Shown here in pieces: positions 42,273 through 51,008 of a DNA stretch of 64,000 nucleotides. Both the position numbers and the translations under genes were made by a program. This DNA is from Emcibacter sp. SYSU 3D8 (GTDB lineage: Bacteria > Pseudomonadota > Alphaproteobacteria > SMXS01). The stretch's first letter is position 1. The number at the start of each line of letters is the position of its first letter. Below the pieces are notes generated by a model that saw nothing but the letters and a program-made list of their open reading frames with translations, was not told the origin of the DNA and ran no database searches. The stretch lies in NCBI RefSeq assembly GCF_039655875.1, contig NZ_JBBYXK010000005.1, forward strand, positions 186,001 to 250,000, in the 5' to 3' direction.

Positions 42273-43481
42273 TCAGGCCGCCAGAAGTTCGTCGGCGGGG
42301 CCGAAGAATTCATAGTGGATGCGGTCGGCCGGAACACCTGCCTGCGACAGTGCCGATACGAAGGTCCGCAGGAAGGGTTTGGGGCCGCACAGATAATAAT
42401 CGGCCTCCCCGATCTGCGTGTTCTCCTTCAGCCAATCGGAGGTGATCAGCCCGGCATGGTCGTAGTCCTCGCCCTGCCGGTCGTCGGCGGCAGGCTCCAG
42501 GTAAAAGACGCTCGACCGCCGGTGCCCCCCCACGGCGAGCGAGCGGACCTCCTGCTTCATGGCATGGGTCGAGCCATCCAGCGTGCCGTGGACATAATGA
42601 ACGTCCAGCGACGGATGGGCGATGACCGCCGCCTCCAGCATGCTGACCATGGGCGTGAGGCCCACACCGCCGCTGAGCAGCACCACCGGCCGCTCCGGAT
42701 TGGCCGGCAGGAAGAATTCACCGGCAGGCGGCGCCACCTTGAGGATAGTCCCCACCACCGCATGGTCGTGCAGCCAGCCCGATGCCAGCCCCTGCGGCTC
42801 GCGCTTGACCGAGATCCGGTAATCGCGCGTGCTGGGGGCGCTGGAAATCGAGTAGTTGCGCTTGACCGGCGCCTGCCCGGGGATGTCGAGCCAGAAGGTC
42901 AGGTACTGGCCGGGCAGGTGCGGCATGACCGGCTTGCCATCCACCGGCGCCAGCACGAAGGATGTGATGATCCCGCTTTCCGTGCGCCGGTCGGCGATGC
43001 GGAACTCACGCCATCCATGCCAGCCGCCGGGTGCGGTCTCGATATCGTGATAGATCTGCTTCTCGCGGCCGATCAGGATGTTTGCAAGGAACCAGTATGC
43101 CTCGCCCCAGGCGGCCAGAATTTCATCCGTGGCGGCCTCGCCCAGCACGTCCTTGATGGCGCCAAGAAGCGCTTCACCGACATAGGGGTAGTGCTCGGGC
43201 AGGATCTGCAACCCGACGTGCTTTTGTGCAATGCGCTCGACGGCCGGCGCGAGCGCAGCCAGCTGGTCGATGTTGCGCGCATAGGCCAGGATGGCCGTGG
43301 CCAAGGCCCTGGGCTGGGCGCCCTCGCCACCATGATGTGACTGGTTGAACATGTCGCGGATCGCCTCGTTCTGGAACATCCGCTCATACATGCGGCGGAC
43401 GATATCGAGGCCGTGGGCTTCAATCGCAGGCGTGGTCGCTTTGACGATATCGATGGTATGGGGGCTCAGAGAGTCGGTCAC
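42273..43481 (-). CDS. hmp: Flavohaemoprotein / nitric oxide dioxygenase Hmp
   Basis: This cytosolic enzyme oxidises NO to nitrate with NAD(P)H and O2. The 402 residues match the family. The globin domain covers residues 1-140 with proximal His in QKHVGLQI. The FAD domain has RNYSISSAPS, and the NAD domain has LLSGGVGLTPMVSM and YYLCGPKPF, ending YEFFGPADEL. The start is GTG at 43481, since the nearby ATG runs into a stop. It lies 56 nt downstream of the globin-DUF1971 gene, in one NO-responsive operon. Confidence 0.96.
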   Translation of the reverse strand: MTDSLSPHTIDIVKATTPAIEAHGLDIVRRMYERMFQNEAIRDMFNQSHHGGEGAQPRALATAILAYARNIDQLAALAPAVERIAQKHVGLQILPEHYPYVGEALLGAIKDVLGEAATDEILAAWGEAYWFLANILIGREKQIYHDIETAPGGWHGWREFRIADRRTESGIITSFVLAPVDGKPVMPHLPGQYLTFWLDIPGQAPVKRNYSISSAPSTRDYRISVKREPQGLASGWLHDHAVVGTILKVAPPAGEFFLPANPERPVVLLSGGVGLTPMVSMLEAAVIAHPSLDVHYVHGTLDGSTHAMKQEVRSLAVGGHRRSSVFYLEPAADDRQGEDYDHAGLITSDWLKENTQIGEADYYLCGPKPFLRTFVSALSQAGVPADRIHYEFFGPADELLAA

Positions 43482-43537
43482 GGTGTCATGCTCCGTATTA
43501 GGGGATCAGGGATCCTGGTCGATGAAATGCGGGTTGG

Positions 43538-44221
43538 TCAGAGAACCGGCGGGCTGGCGTGGAAATCCACCTGCAGGCGCATGGGACCGAGGGGCTCGAC
43601 CCAATGCACCTGTTCGGGCTCGACGATGCCGGGCTCGTTCTGCGACAAGGTACGTTCGCCGCCCGCCGCGAGATGCAGGCGGGCTTTGCCGGACAGCACC
43701 CGGATAACGCCCCAGGTGCCGGCCTTGGTGCTGTGCTCGCGCCGGAGCGCCTGGGGCAGCGTGTCCTGGTCGAATATGGCTGTCGAACGATAGGGCTTGC
43801 TTGCGCCGCCGGGCCGGGCGCGGCTGCCGGGCTCGGCCACGATGGGTTGCCCGAGATGGAACTTGATGGCGCTTTTCAGGCTTTCCGCGATCCGTGATGC
43901 CATGCGCTGCAGTTCCAAGGCGTGTGCCGGCGGCAGCAATTCGGTCGTGGTCTGCGTCCACAATGCAAGCCAGCGGTCGAACATTTCCGGGGTGATCGTG
44001 CCGGCGTGCTTGATGTGCTCCGCCGCCGGATTGCCGCTGTAGGTGCCGCTCCGCAGCATCACCGACGACCAGAACCGCGTCAGCTTCTCCAGATGGTCCG
44101 GCCAGTTGCCAACCGCATTGTTGAACACCGGGCCGATCAGTTCGTCAGCGCGAACCCGGGCATAGAACCGGTCAACCAGTTCGCCCAATTGCCGTGTCGT
44201 GAGGGGACTTTGCGATGTCAT
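43538..44221 (-). CDS. Group III truncated haemoglobin fused to DUF1971 (cupin-like) domain
   Basis: The protein has 227 residues. The N-terminal 130 are a group III truncated globin: TTRQLGELVDRFYARVRADE, then FWSSVMLRSGTYSGNP, with proximal His in AEHIKHAG. The C-terminal 90 (YRSTAIFDQDTLPQALRREH ... GIVEPEQVHWVEPL) match the DUF1971/COG3615 domain. That domain is normally a separate protein or linked to tellurite-resistance-type proteins. The pair of domains joined by a Pro/Ser/Gly linker suggests one NO- or redox-related function. It is first in the operon controlled by the divergent NsrR. Confidence 0.9.
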   Translation of the reverse strand: MTSQSPLTTRQLGELVDRFYARVRADELIGPVFNNAVGNWPDHLEKLTRFWSSVMLRSGTYSGNPAAEHIKHAGTITPEMFDRWLALWTQTTTELLPPAHALELQRMASRIAESLKSAIKFHLGQPIVAEPGSRARPGGASKPYRSTAIFDQDTLPQALRREHSTKAGTWGVIRVLSGKARLHLAAGGERTLSQNEPGIVEPEQVHWVEPLGPMRLQVDFHASPPVL

Positions 44222-44234
44222 GATGCAGACTCAA

Positions 44235-44257
44235 AAGATGTATTACAGATACATTAT
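44235..44257. promoter_or_regulatory. Candidate NsrR binding site in the divergent region
   Basis: This is an imperfect 11-1-11 palindrome with the core ATGTAT-N5-ATACAT, resembling the known NsrR consensus of two AAGATGCATTT-like halves. It overlaps the leader of the globin gene and lies upstream of the nsrR start. Confidence 0.6.
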
Positions 44258-44290
44258 ATGAAGCGATATAACATGCAACCAAAATATATG

Positions 44291-44296
44291 TATAAT
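44291..44296 (+). promoter_or_regulatory. Possible -10 box TATAAT of nsrR
   Basis: This exact TATAAT lies 20 nt before the nsrR start, and the spacer contains the AAGGAAG ribosome site. No good -35 is seen, so the leader would be very short. Confidence 0.4.
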
Positions 44297-44315
44297 GGAG
44301 AAAGAAGGAAGATGG

Positions 44316-44759
44316 ATGCGCCTGACCCTCTACACCGATTATGCACTGCGCGTGCTGATCCACCTCGCCCTGCACGAAGATCGGCTGTGTTCGATCAGCG
44401 AGGTTTCGCGCGCCTATGACGCCTCGCACAATCACCTGATGAAGGTGGTGAACAAGCTGGCGCACGACGGCTTCGTCGAGACGGTCCGTGGACGTTCGGG
44501 CGGCATGCGCCTCGCGCGGCCGGCCGAGCAGATCACCGTGGGCGACGTGGTCCGGCACACCGAGGATGGCTTCAGTCTCGCTGACTGCTCGGGCTGCGTG
44601 CTGTCGCCCGCCTGCGGTCTCAGCGGGGTGCTGGCGCAAGGCGTGGCCGCCATGCTGAAGGTCTTCGACGGCTACACGATTGCGGACCTGCTGGCCGACA
44701 AGACAACCATGCGGCGGCTCATCGCCCGGCAATCGCCATTGGGTATCGGCACCGTTTGA
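44316..44759 (+). CDS. nsrR: Rrf2-family NO-sensing repressor NsrR
   Basis: This 147-residue regulator has the N-terminal winged helix RLTLYTDYALRVLIHLALHE, recognition region DASHNHLMKVVNKLAHDG, and the Cys cluster ADCSGCVLSPACGL near residues 91-102. Those cysteines would hold a [4Fe-4S] cluster that reacts with NO. The spacing C-x2-C-x5-C is shorter than in NsrR of enterobacteria, so an IscR- or RirA-like identity should be kept in mind. The divergence from globin and hmp genes makes NsrR by far the best call. Confidence 0.88.
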   Translation: MRLTLYTDYALRVLIHLALHEDRLCSISEVSRAYDASHNHLMKVVNKLAHDGFVETVRGRSGGMRLARPAEQITVGDVVRHTEDGFSLADCSGCVLSPACGLSGVLAQGVAAMLKVFDGYTIADLLADKTTMRRLIARQSPLGIGTV

Positions 44760-44853
44760 CGGGCGGGCCGCCGCAAGAGAGCCAAACTTTTCGCGCGCCC
44801 CTTTCGCGTACCAATGCTAGCGTCGGCAGCGAGCGCGATAACGGGGAAAGACC

Positions 44854-45435
44854 ATGACTTCACTGATTTGCGGCATTCATCACGTGGGCGTCAATGTGCC
44901 CGACCTGGAAGCCGGACGAAAATTCTATGAGGACGTCTTCGGCTTCGAGGTGATCGGCGTCGACAATTGGGACGAAGGCAACGCCGATGTGAATGCCTAT
45001 GTGGGCATGGACGAGTCCTCGGCCGACAGCTACATGCTGCGCGGCGCCAACACCTACCTGGAAATCTGGAAGTACCGCACGCCTGCGTCGAACGGTTTCG
45101 CCAGCGACCGGCGGGCGAGCGATCACGGCTATACCCATCTGGCGTTCCAGGTCACCGACTTCGATACGGTGCTGGCGCGGTTCCTGGCGGCGGGCGGCTC
45201 GGTGATCAAGCCGCTAACCAACGCGCGGCCCGGCGGCGCCAAGATCCATTATTGCCGCGACCCGTTCGGTAACATCATCGAATTGCTGGAAATGCCCGAC
45301 GCCTCGCGCACCCGGCTGGCCAACTTGCCGGGCATCGCCGCCGAGGGCGCGTTCGCACCGCCCGGCAGCAAGTATTACGTACTGGAGAACGGCCAGTTCG
45401 CCGGCCTGCGCGACAAGGCCGATTTGCCGAAGTAA
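44854..45435 (+). CDS. VOC-superfamily (glyoxalase/dioxygenase-like) protein
   Basis: This 193-residue protein has one VOC module. It starts ICGIHHVGVNVPDLEAGRKF and has metal-type residues in HHVG, YLEIWKY, YTHLAFQV and NIIELLEM. Members include epimerases, isomerases, lyases and extradiol enzymes, and the specific reaction is unclear. It is 4 nt upstream of an acyl-CoA synthetase, so it may act on the related CoA ester or acid. Confidence 0.88.
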   Translation: MTSLICGIHHVGVNVPDLEAGRKFYEDVFGFEVIGVDNWDEGNADVNAYVGMDESSADSYMLRGANTYLEIWKYRTPASNGFASDRRASDHGYTHLAFQVTDFDTVLARFLAAGGSVIKPLTNARPGGAKIHYCRDPFGNIIELLEMPDASRTRLANLPGIAAEGAFAPPGSKYYVLENGQFAGLRDKADLPK

Positions 45436-45439
45436 CGCC

Positions 45440-47032
45440 ATGTATGACGGCCCTTCCACCATCGACGCCATCCTGTCGGCGCGGGCAGGTCAAAGCCCCG
45501 ACCGGCGGCTGATCCGCTTCCAGGATGAGAGCGCGCTGACCTATGGCGAACTCGACCGGGACGCGACCCGGCTGGCCGATGCGCTGCTGGCGCTTGGCCT
45601 TCAGCCCGGCGAGAAGGTGGCGGTGATGCTGGCCAACGGACCGGATTACCTGCGCTGCTGGATGGCGCTGACACGGGCCGCGCTGATCGAGGTGCCGCTC
45701 AACACCGGCCTGAAAGGCGACCTGCTGGCGCACCAGCTCCGGCTGGCCGAATGCCGCGCCGTGGTGACCGCGCCCGAATGGCTCGAGCGGATCGAGGCGG
45801 TGGCCGGCGAACAGCTGCCGCTGCTGGCCCATGTGGTGCTGACCGGCGCTGGCGCGCCATCGATTCCGGGGCTCGCCGGGCACCGCCTGGACGATCTGCT
45901 CGCATCGGGCCGCGAGGTGCGACCGGCCAGAAGCCAGGGTCCGAACGATCCAACGGTGATCCTGTTCACCTCGGGCACGACGGGACCGTCAAAGGGCGCG
46001 GTGCTGAGTCACCATTCCCATTTCGAGATGGCGAAGATCTGCGTGCGGGCCATGGCGTACGGGCCGGACGACGTGCTGTTCAGCGCCTTCCCGCTGTTCC
46101 ACGCCAATGCCCGCTATCTGACCGTGCTGGCTGCCATGCTGGCGGACGCCGAGGCGGTGCTGCATGCGCGGTTTTCTGCGTCGGGCTTCTGGGACATCTG
46201 CCGGCGCGAGGGCGTGACGGCATTCAATTATATGGGCGCATTGCTGATGATGCTGCACAAGCAGCCACAGCGCCCGGACGATACCGACAATCTGGTGCGC
46301 CGGGCCTATGGCGCGCCGGCACCCGCGACCATCTGCCGGGAGTTCGAGGCGCGCTTCGGCCTGCGGCTGATCGAGGTCTACGGCTCGACCGAACTGGGTA
46401 CCGTGACCCTGAACGATGTGGAAGGCTTCCGGCTGGGATCGTGCGGCAAGCCCGTGCCGCTTTACGAGGTGCAGATCCAGGACGAAGACGGCCGCCCCTG
46501 CCCGCCCGGCGTAGCCGGTGAGATCGTCGCCAGACCGCGCGAGCCGGATGCCATGTTCCAGGAATATTACCGGATGCCCGAGGCAACGGTGAAGGCCTTC
46601 CGCAATCTGTGGTTTCACACCGGCGACCGGGGCCGCACCGACGAGGACGGCTATTTCTACTATGTCGACCGGATGAAGGATGCGATCCGCCGGCGCGGCG
46701 AGAATATCTCGTCGTGGGAAGTGGAGAAGGTCATCGACCGGATCGACGGCGTACAGGAATCGGCCGTGTTCGGCGTACCGTCGGAGCTGTCCGAGGAAGA
46801 CGTGATGGCGGTGATCGTCCCCAAGTCCGGGGCATCGCTGCGGCCCGATACGATCCTCGACGGATTGCAGGAGCGCCTGCCCTGGTTCGCGGTGCCGCGC
46901 TACGTGCGGTTCGCCGCCGCCCTGCCCAAGAATACCTCTGAGCGCATCGAGAAGTACAAGCTGCGAGCGGACGGCGTGACCGCCGACACCTGGGACCGGG
47001 ACAAGGCCGGATACACGGTCAGGCGGGGCTAA
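45440..47032 (+). CDS. AMP-dependent acyl-CoA synthetase/ligase
   Basis: This 530-residue enzyme activates an acid to its CoA thioester through an acyl-adenylate. Motifs are the P-loop LFTSGTTGPSKGA near residue 174, the A5 EVYGSTELG, the A7 HTGDRGRTDEDGYF, and the A10 lysine in PKNTSERIEKYKL. It belongs to the CaiC/crotonobetaine or fatty-acyl ligase-like group. It is in tandem with the VOC gene and tail-to-tail with the glycosyltransferase, overlapping by 4 nt. Confidence 0.93.
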   Translation: MYDGPSTIDAILSARAGQSPDRRLIRFQDESALTYGELDRDATRLADALLALGLQPGEKVAVMLANGPDYLRCWMALTRAALIEVPLNTGLKGDLLAHQLRLAECRAVVTAPEWLERIEAVAGEQLPLLAHVVLTGAGAPSIPGLAGHRLDDLLASGREVRPARSQGPNDPTVILFTSGTTGPSKGAVLSHHSHFEMAKICVRAMAYGPDDVLFSAFPLFHANARYLTVLAAMLADAEAVLHARFSASGFWDICRREGVTAFNYMGALLMMLHKQPQRPDDTDNLVRRAYGAPAPATICREFEARFGLRLIEVYGSTELGTVTLNDVEGFRLGSCGKPVPLYEVQIQDEDGRPCPPGVAGEIVARPREPDAMFQEYYRMPEATVKAFRNLWFHTGDRGRTDEDGYFYYVDRMKDAIRRRGENISSWEVEKVIDRIDGVQESAVFGVPSELSEEDVMAVIVPKSGASLRPDTILDGLQERLPWFAVPRYVRFAAALPKNTSERIEKYKLRADGVTADTWDRDKAGYTVRRG

Positions 47033-48150
47033 AGCGGCACCAGCGCATCGCGGAATTGCTGCGCGACCGGTCCCCATCCGTACAGCCTGCGTGCATGATT
47101 GCCGATGGCTGCGCTGGCCTCTGCGCGCTTCGTGGGCGAGGCAAGCAAATCGACGATCAGCCGGGCCATGGCAGGCGCGTCGTCGCCGATGCCGATCAGC
47201 GACCGGCCTGCCTCATCGAGCGCTTCGGCGCCGAGCGGGTTGCTGACCACGGGCATGCCGGCCGCCATGGCTTCGAGCAGCTTGTTCTTCACGCCCGAGC
47301 CCGTCGTCATCGGTGCGACATAGACATCGCAGCGCGACATGAAATCGTGCAGATCCTCGACATAGCCCAGAAACCGGACACCGGGCAGTTCGGACAGTCT
47401 GCGTGTGGATGGCGTCAGCGGGCCGCCGGCGATGTGGAATTCGGCGTCGGGGACCACCTGCCGCACCAGCGGCAGGACCTCGCGGCATACCAGTTCGATG
47501 GCGGTGAGGTTGGGGTGCCAATGGATGTTGCCGTGGAACCCAAGCACCCGTCCCCGGTCGCGGGACCGGTATGCCGGCGGCGCCTCCGTCCAGTCCGTGC
47601 CATTACCGATTGCCACGGCATCGGCGCCGCCACCCGCGAATGAGTCGCGGTCGGCCGCGCCGGTCAGGATGCACCGCGCGGCGACTGCGGCAAGCCGGGT
47701 TTCCGCGGCCAGCCACTGGCGATGACGGATGAAAGCAGCACCCTTTTTCACCGGGTGCCGCAGGGGAGACAAGGATGCGGCCAGGCGACGATAGGCAAGC
47801 GAACGACAGTCGACATAATGAGCATTGAAGGGGTGGGAGATGTCCCGCAGCCACGCCACGTGGTCCAGCCGCCCATGTATGAAAACGATCAGGTGAGACG
47901 GCTTCAGGCGCTCGACCGCCCGGCTGGTCGCCGCTGCCCACCCCGCCGGCCCCAAGCGCTCGACAGTAACGGATCGCCACGGCAGGGGGTCCGATATCAG
48001 ACCGCGCACCGGCTCCACGGTCGGCCGGCCAAAGCACAACACGTCGGCCTGCCCGCCGCCAAGCAGATGCCATATCCGGAGATCGCCGCCATGCAGCCTA
48101 TGTATCGGCGCCTTGTACGCCACCAGCAGCGGTCCACCGGAATCGATCAT
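47029..48150 (-). CDS. Glycosyltransferase, GT-B fold (group 1/GT4-like)
   Basis: This 373-residue protein has a GT-B fold. The C-terminal donor-binding domain includes GFHGNIHWHPNLTAIELV, VRFLGYVEDLHDFMSRCDVY, then GVKNKLLEAMAAGMPVVSNP with the E-x7-E-like motif. The N-terminal acceptor domain is divergent. It stands alone without polysaccharide genes nearby, so acceptor and sugar are unknown. Confidence 0.88.
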   Translation of the reverse strand: MIDSGGPLLVAYKAPIHRLHGGDLRIWHLLGGGQADVLCFGRPTVEPVRGLISDPLPWRSVTVERLGPAGWAAATSRAVERLKPSHLIVFIHGRLDHVAWLRDISHPFNAHYVDCRSLAYRRLAASLSPLRHPVKKGAAFIRHRQWLAAETRLAAVAARCILTGAADRDSFAGGGADAVAIGNGTDWTEAPPAYRSRDRGRVLGFHGNIHWHPNLTAIELVCREVLPLVRQVVPDAEFHIAGGPLTPSTRRLSELPGVRFLGYVEDLHDFMSRCDVYVAPMTTGSGVKNKLLEAMAAGMPVVSNPLGAEALDEAGRSLIGIGDDAPAMARLIVDLLASPTKRAEASAAIGNHARRLYGWGPVAQQFRDALVPL

Positions 48151-48299
48151 GCCCTTGGAGCCCCCTTAAGCTGGGGCGAGAATAGGAGGATATGCGACCT
48201 GCAGCAAACGCGGCCTCTGCGCCAGCCGCCTCGCCGTGGACAATTTAGTACATGTGCGTATTATCTGCTGCCTATCGGCGCCAACCTGGGGAGGAACAC

Positions 48300-49211
48300 A
48301 TGGCAAAGCTGCTTGATGGACGCGTGGTCATCGTTACCGGCGCCGGCGGCGCCATCGGCTCGAACATCGCCAGGCTTGCTGCCAGCCACGGCGCGAAAGT
48401 CGTCGTGAACGATCTGGGCGGCAGCGCCGCCGGAGAAGGCGCCGATGCGCGGGCGGCGCAGATTGTCGCCGATGAGATCAACGCCTCGGGCGGTACGGCG
48501 CTGGCCAATTTCGGCAGCGTGGCCAATTGGGACGACGCCAATGCGCTTGTCCAGCAGGCGCTCGACGCCTGGGGCCGGATCGACGTGGTGGTGAACAATG
48601 CTGGCATCCTGCGCGACACCATCTTCCACAAGATGGAGCTGAAGGACTGGCAATTGGTCGAGCAGGTCAATCTGACCGGCACATTCAACGTCTCACGCGC
48701 CGCCGCGCCCCATTTCAAGGAACAGGGCAGCGGGTGCTTCGTGCACATGACCTCGACCAGCGGCCTGATCGGCAACATCGCCCAGGTGAATTACGGTGCG
48801 GCCAAACTGGGGGTCGCCGGCCTCTCGAAGTGCATCGCCATCGACATGGAGCGTTTCGGGGTGCGCTCGAACTGCATCGCGCCGTTCGCCTATACGCGCA
48901 TGGTGGCGACGATCCCGCAGACCGACGCCAACGAGGAGCGGCTGCGCATCGTCAAGCAGATGGGTCCGGAGAAAATCGCCCCCTTCGTGGTGTCGCTGAT
49001 GACCGACGAGGCCAGCGACGTGACCGCGCAGATCTTCGGCGTGCGCAAGAACGAGATCGTGCTGTTCAGCCAGCCGCGGCCGATCCGCAGCGTCCACACC
49101 AACGAGGGCTGGACGGTGGAATCGTGCCTGAAGACCGCGCTGCCTGCACTGCGGCCCAGCCTCTACAAGCTGGAGCGTTCGCCGGACGTGTTCAACTGGG
49201 ATCCGATTTAA
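48300..49211 (+). CDS. Short-chain dehydrogenase (multifunctional hydroxyacyl-CoA dehydrogenase-like)
   Basis: This 303-residue SDR starts at ATG 48300 behind GGGGAGG. Rossmann motif TGAGGAIGSNIARL, NDLGG, NNAGILRD, and catalytic YGAAKLGV are intact; SDRs with NAGILRD-type motifs resemble the dehydrogenase part of peroxisomal MFE-2 (17-beta-HSD4). It likely oxidises 3-hydroxyacyl-CoA in beta-oxidation of a bulky substrate. It is followed 1 nt later by a CoA ligase. Confidence 0.92.
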   Translation: MAKLLDGRVVIVTGAGGAIGSNIARLAASHGAKVVVNDLGGSAAGEGADARAAQIVADEINASGGTALANFGSVANWDDANALVQQALDAWGRIDVVVNNAGILRDTIFHKMELKDWQLVEQVNLTGTFNVSRAAAPHFKEQGSGCFVHMTSTSGLIGNIAQVNYGAAKLGVAGLSKCIAIDMERFGVRSNCIAPFAYTRMVATIPQTDANEERLRIVKQMGPEKIAPFVVSLMTDEASDVTAQIFGVRKNEIVLFSQPRPIRSVHTNEGWTVESCLKTALPALRPSLYKLERSPDVFNWDPI

Positions 49212-49212
49212 C

Positions 49213-50787
49213 ATGTTCCATCCGCGCCATCACGCGGCGGCGCATCCGGACAAGCCCGCCATCGTCATGGCGTCAACCGGCGAGACGGTTTCCTATGCCG
49301 CGCTGGCAGACGGCGCGGCGCGGTGCGCACAGCTATTCCGGTGGCTGGGGCTGAAGCGCGGCGACGGCGTCGCCATGCTGATCGAGAACCATCCGCGCTT
49401 CTTCGAGGTGGCCTGGGGCGCGCAGAGCGCCGGCCTCTACTTCACGCCGATCAGCACGCTGCTGACCGCCGAGGAAGCCGCCTATGTGATCGGCGACAGC
49501 GGCGCGTCGGCACTGATGACGACGGCGCGGCAGGCGGAGAAGGCAGCCGCGCTGCTGGCGATGACACCCGGCATCCGTCACCGACTGATGCTGGACGGCA
49601 CGGCGCCGGGATACGCATCCTACGAGACGGAGGTGGCGCAGTGCCCGGCCGATCCGGTCGAGACGACCCAGGGCGCGCCGATGCTCTATTCGTCGGGCAC
49701 GACCGGGCGGCCGAAGGGCGTGCGGCCCAGGCTGCCCGAAGGCCCGGTCGATTCCGAGACGCCGCTGGCGGCGGCGCTGACGCGGCTCTACGGATTCTCG
49801 TCGCAGACCGTGTACCTGTCGACCGCGCCGCTCTATCACGCCGCGCCGCTGAAGTTCAACATGGCGGTCCAGGCGCTGGGCGGCACCTCGGTGATCCTGG
49901 AAAAATTCGACGCCGAGGCGGCGCTGGCAGCGATCGAGCGCTACCGGGTCACCCATGCGCAATGGGTGCCGACCATGTTCATCCGGCTGCTAAAGCTGCC
50001 GGACGAGACGCGGGCGAAATACGATGTGTCATCGATGCAGAAGGCGATCCATGCCGCCGCGCCCTGCCCGGTCGACATCAAGCGGCGGATGATCGACTGG
50101 TGGGGGCCGGTGATCCACGAATATTACAGCGGCACCGAAAGCAATGGCCTGTGCGCCATCGGGCCGGAGGAGTGGCTGGCCCATCCCGGCTCGGTCGGAC
50201 GGCCGGCGCGCGGCGAGCTGCACATCATGGACGAGACCGGCGAGGTGGAGCTGCCGCCGGGCGAGGCCGGGCTGATCTTCTTCGGCGGCGGCAGCACGTT
50301 CGAATACCACAACGACCCGGACAAGACGGCGCGGTCGCGCAATTCCCGGGGCTGGACCACCATCGGCGACATCGGGTTCGTGGATGGGGACGGCTACCTG
50401 TACCTGAGCGACCGGCGCGACAACGTCATCGTGTCGGGCGGCGTGAACATCTATCCGCAGGAGGCCGAGAACCTGCTGGTCACCCATCCGAAGGTGGCGG
50501 ACGCGGCGGTGTTCGGCGTGCCCAATGCCGAGTTCGGCGAGGAAGTGAAGGCTGTTGTGCAGCCATTGCCGGACGTGGCGCCGGACGCAGCGCTGGCGCA
50601 GGAGCTGCTGGCGTTCTGCCGGGTGAGCCTGGCGCACTACAAATGCCCGCGATCAATCGATTTCGATGCCGAGCTGCCGCGGCATCCGACGGGAAAGCTT
50701 TACAAACGGCTGATCCGCGACCGGTACTGGCCAAAGACGGACGGGCCGGTGTCGCTGGCGGAGAGGTTGTCGGGCGTTAGTGGGTAA
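49213..50787 (+). CDS. AMP-dependent acyl-CoA synthetase
   Basis: This 524-residue ligase has the P-loop MLYSSGTTGRPKGV near residue 157, EYYSGTESNG (A5), TIGDIGFVDGDGYLYLSDRR (A7/A8), and the C-terminal Lys in HPTGKLYKRLI. The short segment RPRLPEGPVDSETPLAAALT after the P-loop is typical of a ligase group found in steroid or bile-acid and long-chain clusters. It is coupled with the SDR at 48300. Confidence 0.93.
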   Translation: MFHPRHHAAAHPDKPAIVMASTGETVSYAALADGAARCAQLFRWLGLKRGDGVAMLIENHPRFFEVAWGAQSAGLYFTPISTLLTAEEAAYVIGDSGASALMTTARQAEKAAALLAMTPGIRHRLMLDGTAPGYASYETEVAQCPADPVETTQGAPMLYSSGTTGRPKGVRPRLPEGPVDSETPLAAALTRLYGFSSQTVYLSTAPLYHAAPLKFNMAVQALGGTSVILEKFDAEAALAAIERYRVTHAQWVPTMFIRLLKLPDETRAKYDVSSMQKAIHAAAPCPVDIKRRMIDWWGPVIHEYYSGTESNGLCAIGPEEWLAHPGSVGRPARGELHIMDETGEVELPPGEAGLIFFGGGSTFEYHNDPDKTARSRNSRGWTTIGDIGFVDGDGYLYLSDRRDNVIVSGGVNIYPQEAENLLVTHPKVADAAVFGVPNAEFGEEVKAVVQPLPDVAPDAALAQELLAFCRVSLAHYKCPRSIDFDAELPRHPTGKLYKRLIRDRYWPKTDGPVSLAERLSGVSG

Positions 50788-50797
50788 GCATTCGATC

Positions 50798-50905
50798 CAG
50801 TCGTCATTCCGGCGAAGGCCGGAACCCAGACCTCCCTTACGAACAACGCGCGCAAAGCGCGCACTCGCCAAGCCTGGATACCGCCCTTCGGCGGTATGAC
50901 GACTG
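50798..50905. repeat. 108-bp intergenic palindromic repeat element
   Basis: The element begins CAGTCGTCATTCCGGCGAAG and ends in the inverted equivalent (ATACCGCC...TATGACGACTG). The middle contains a GCGCGC-AAA-GCGCGC hairpin. It sits between the ligase stop and the collapsed SDR remnant. The core relates to the 37959 palindrome, so it is a dispersed repeat family in this genome. Confidence 0.75.
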
Positions 50906-50909
50906 AAGT

Positions 50910-51008
50910 TTAACCCGCCATGGTCAGGCCCCCGGAGACGCTGATCACCTGGCCGATGTCGCTGGCGCCGCCGGTGACGATGGCGCGCCTGCCGTCGAGG
51001 CCTCTCAT
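50910..51008 (-). pseudogene. Collapsed SDR gene: N- and C-terminal ends joined by in-frame internal deletion
   Basis: A 32-codon frame reads as the start of an SDR (MRGLDGRRAIVTGGAS) joined directly to a typical SDR end (GQVISVSGGLTMAG-stop). About 200 central residues, including NNAG and the YxxxK site, are missing. Its ATG overlaps the stop of the CitE-like gene as ATGA, the normal operon arrangement, so the ancestor was the third gene of the MaoC-CitE operon. The junction lies in similar GGAS/ASDIG coding sequence, which suggests deletion between short repeats. Confidence 0.72.

Noticed and set aside
43538-44221. Sequencing frameshift creating the globin-DUF1971 fusion
   Set aside because: A smooth linker, no overlapping second start with a ribosome site, and continuous codon pattern favour a real fusion, though it cannot be fully excluded from sequence alone.
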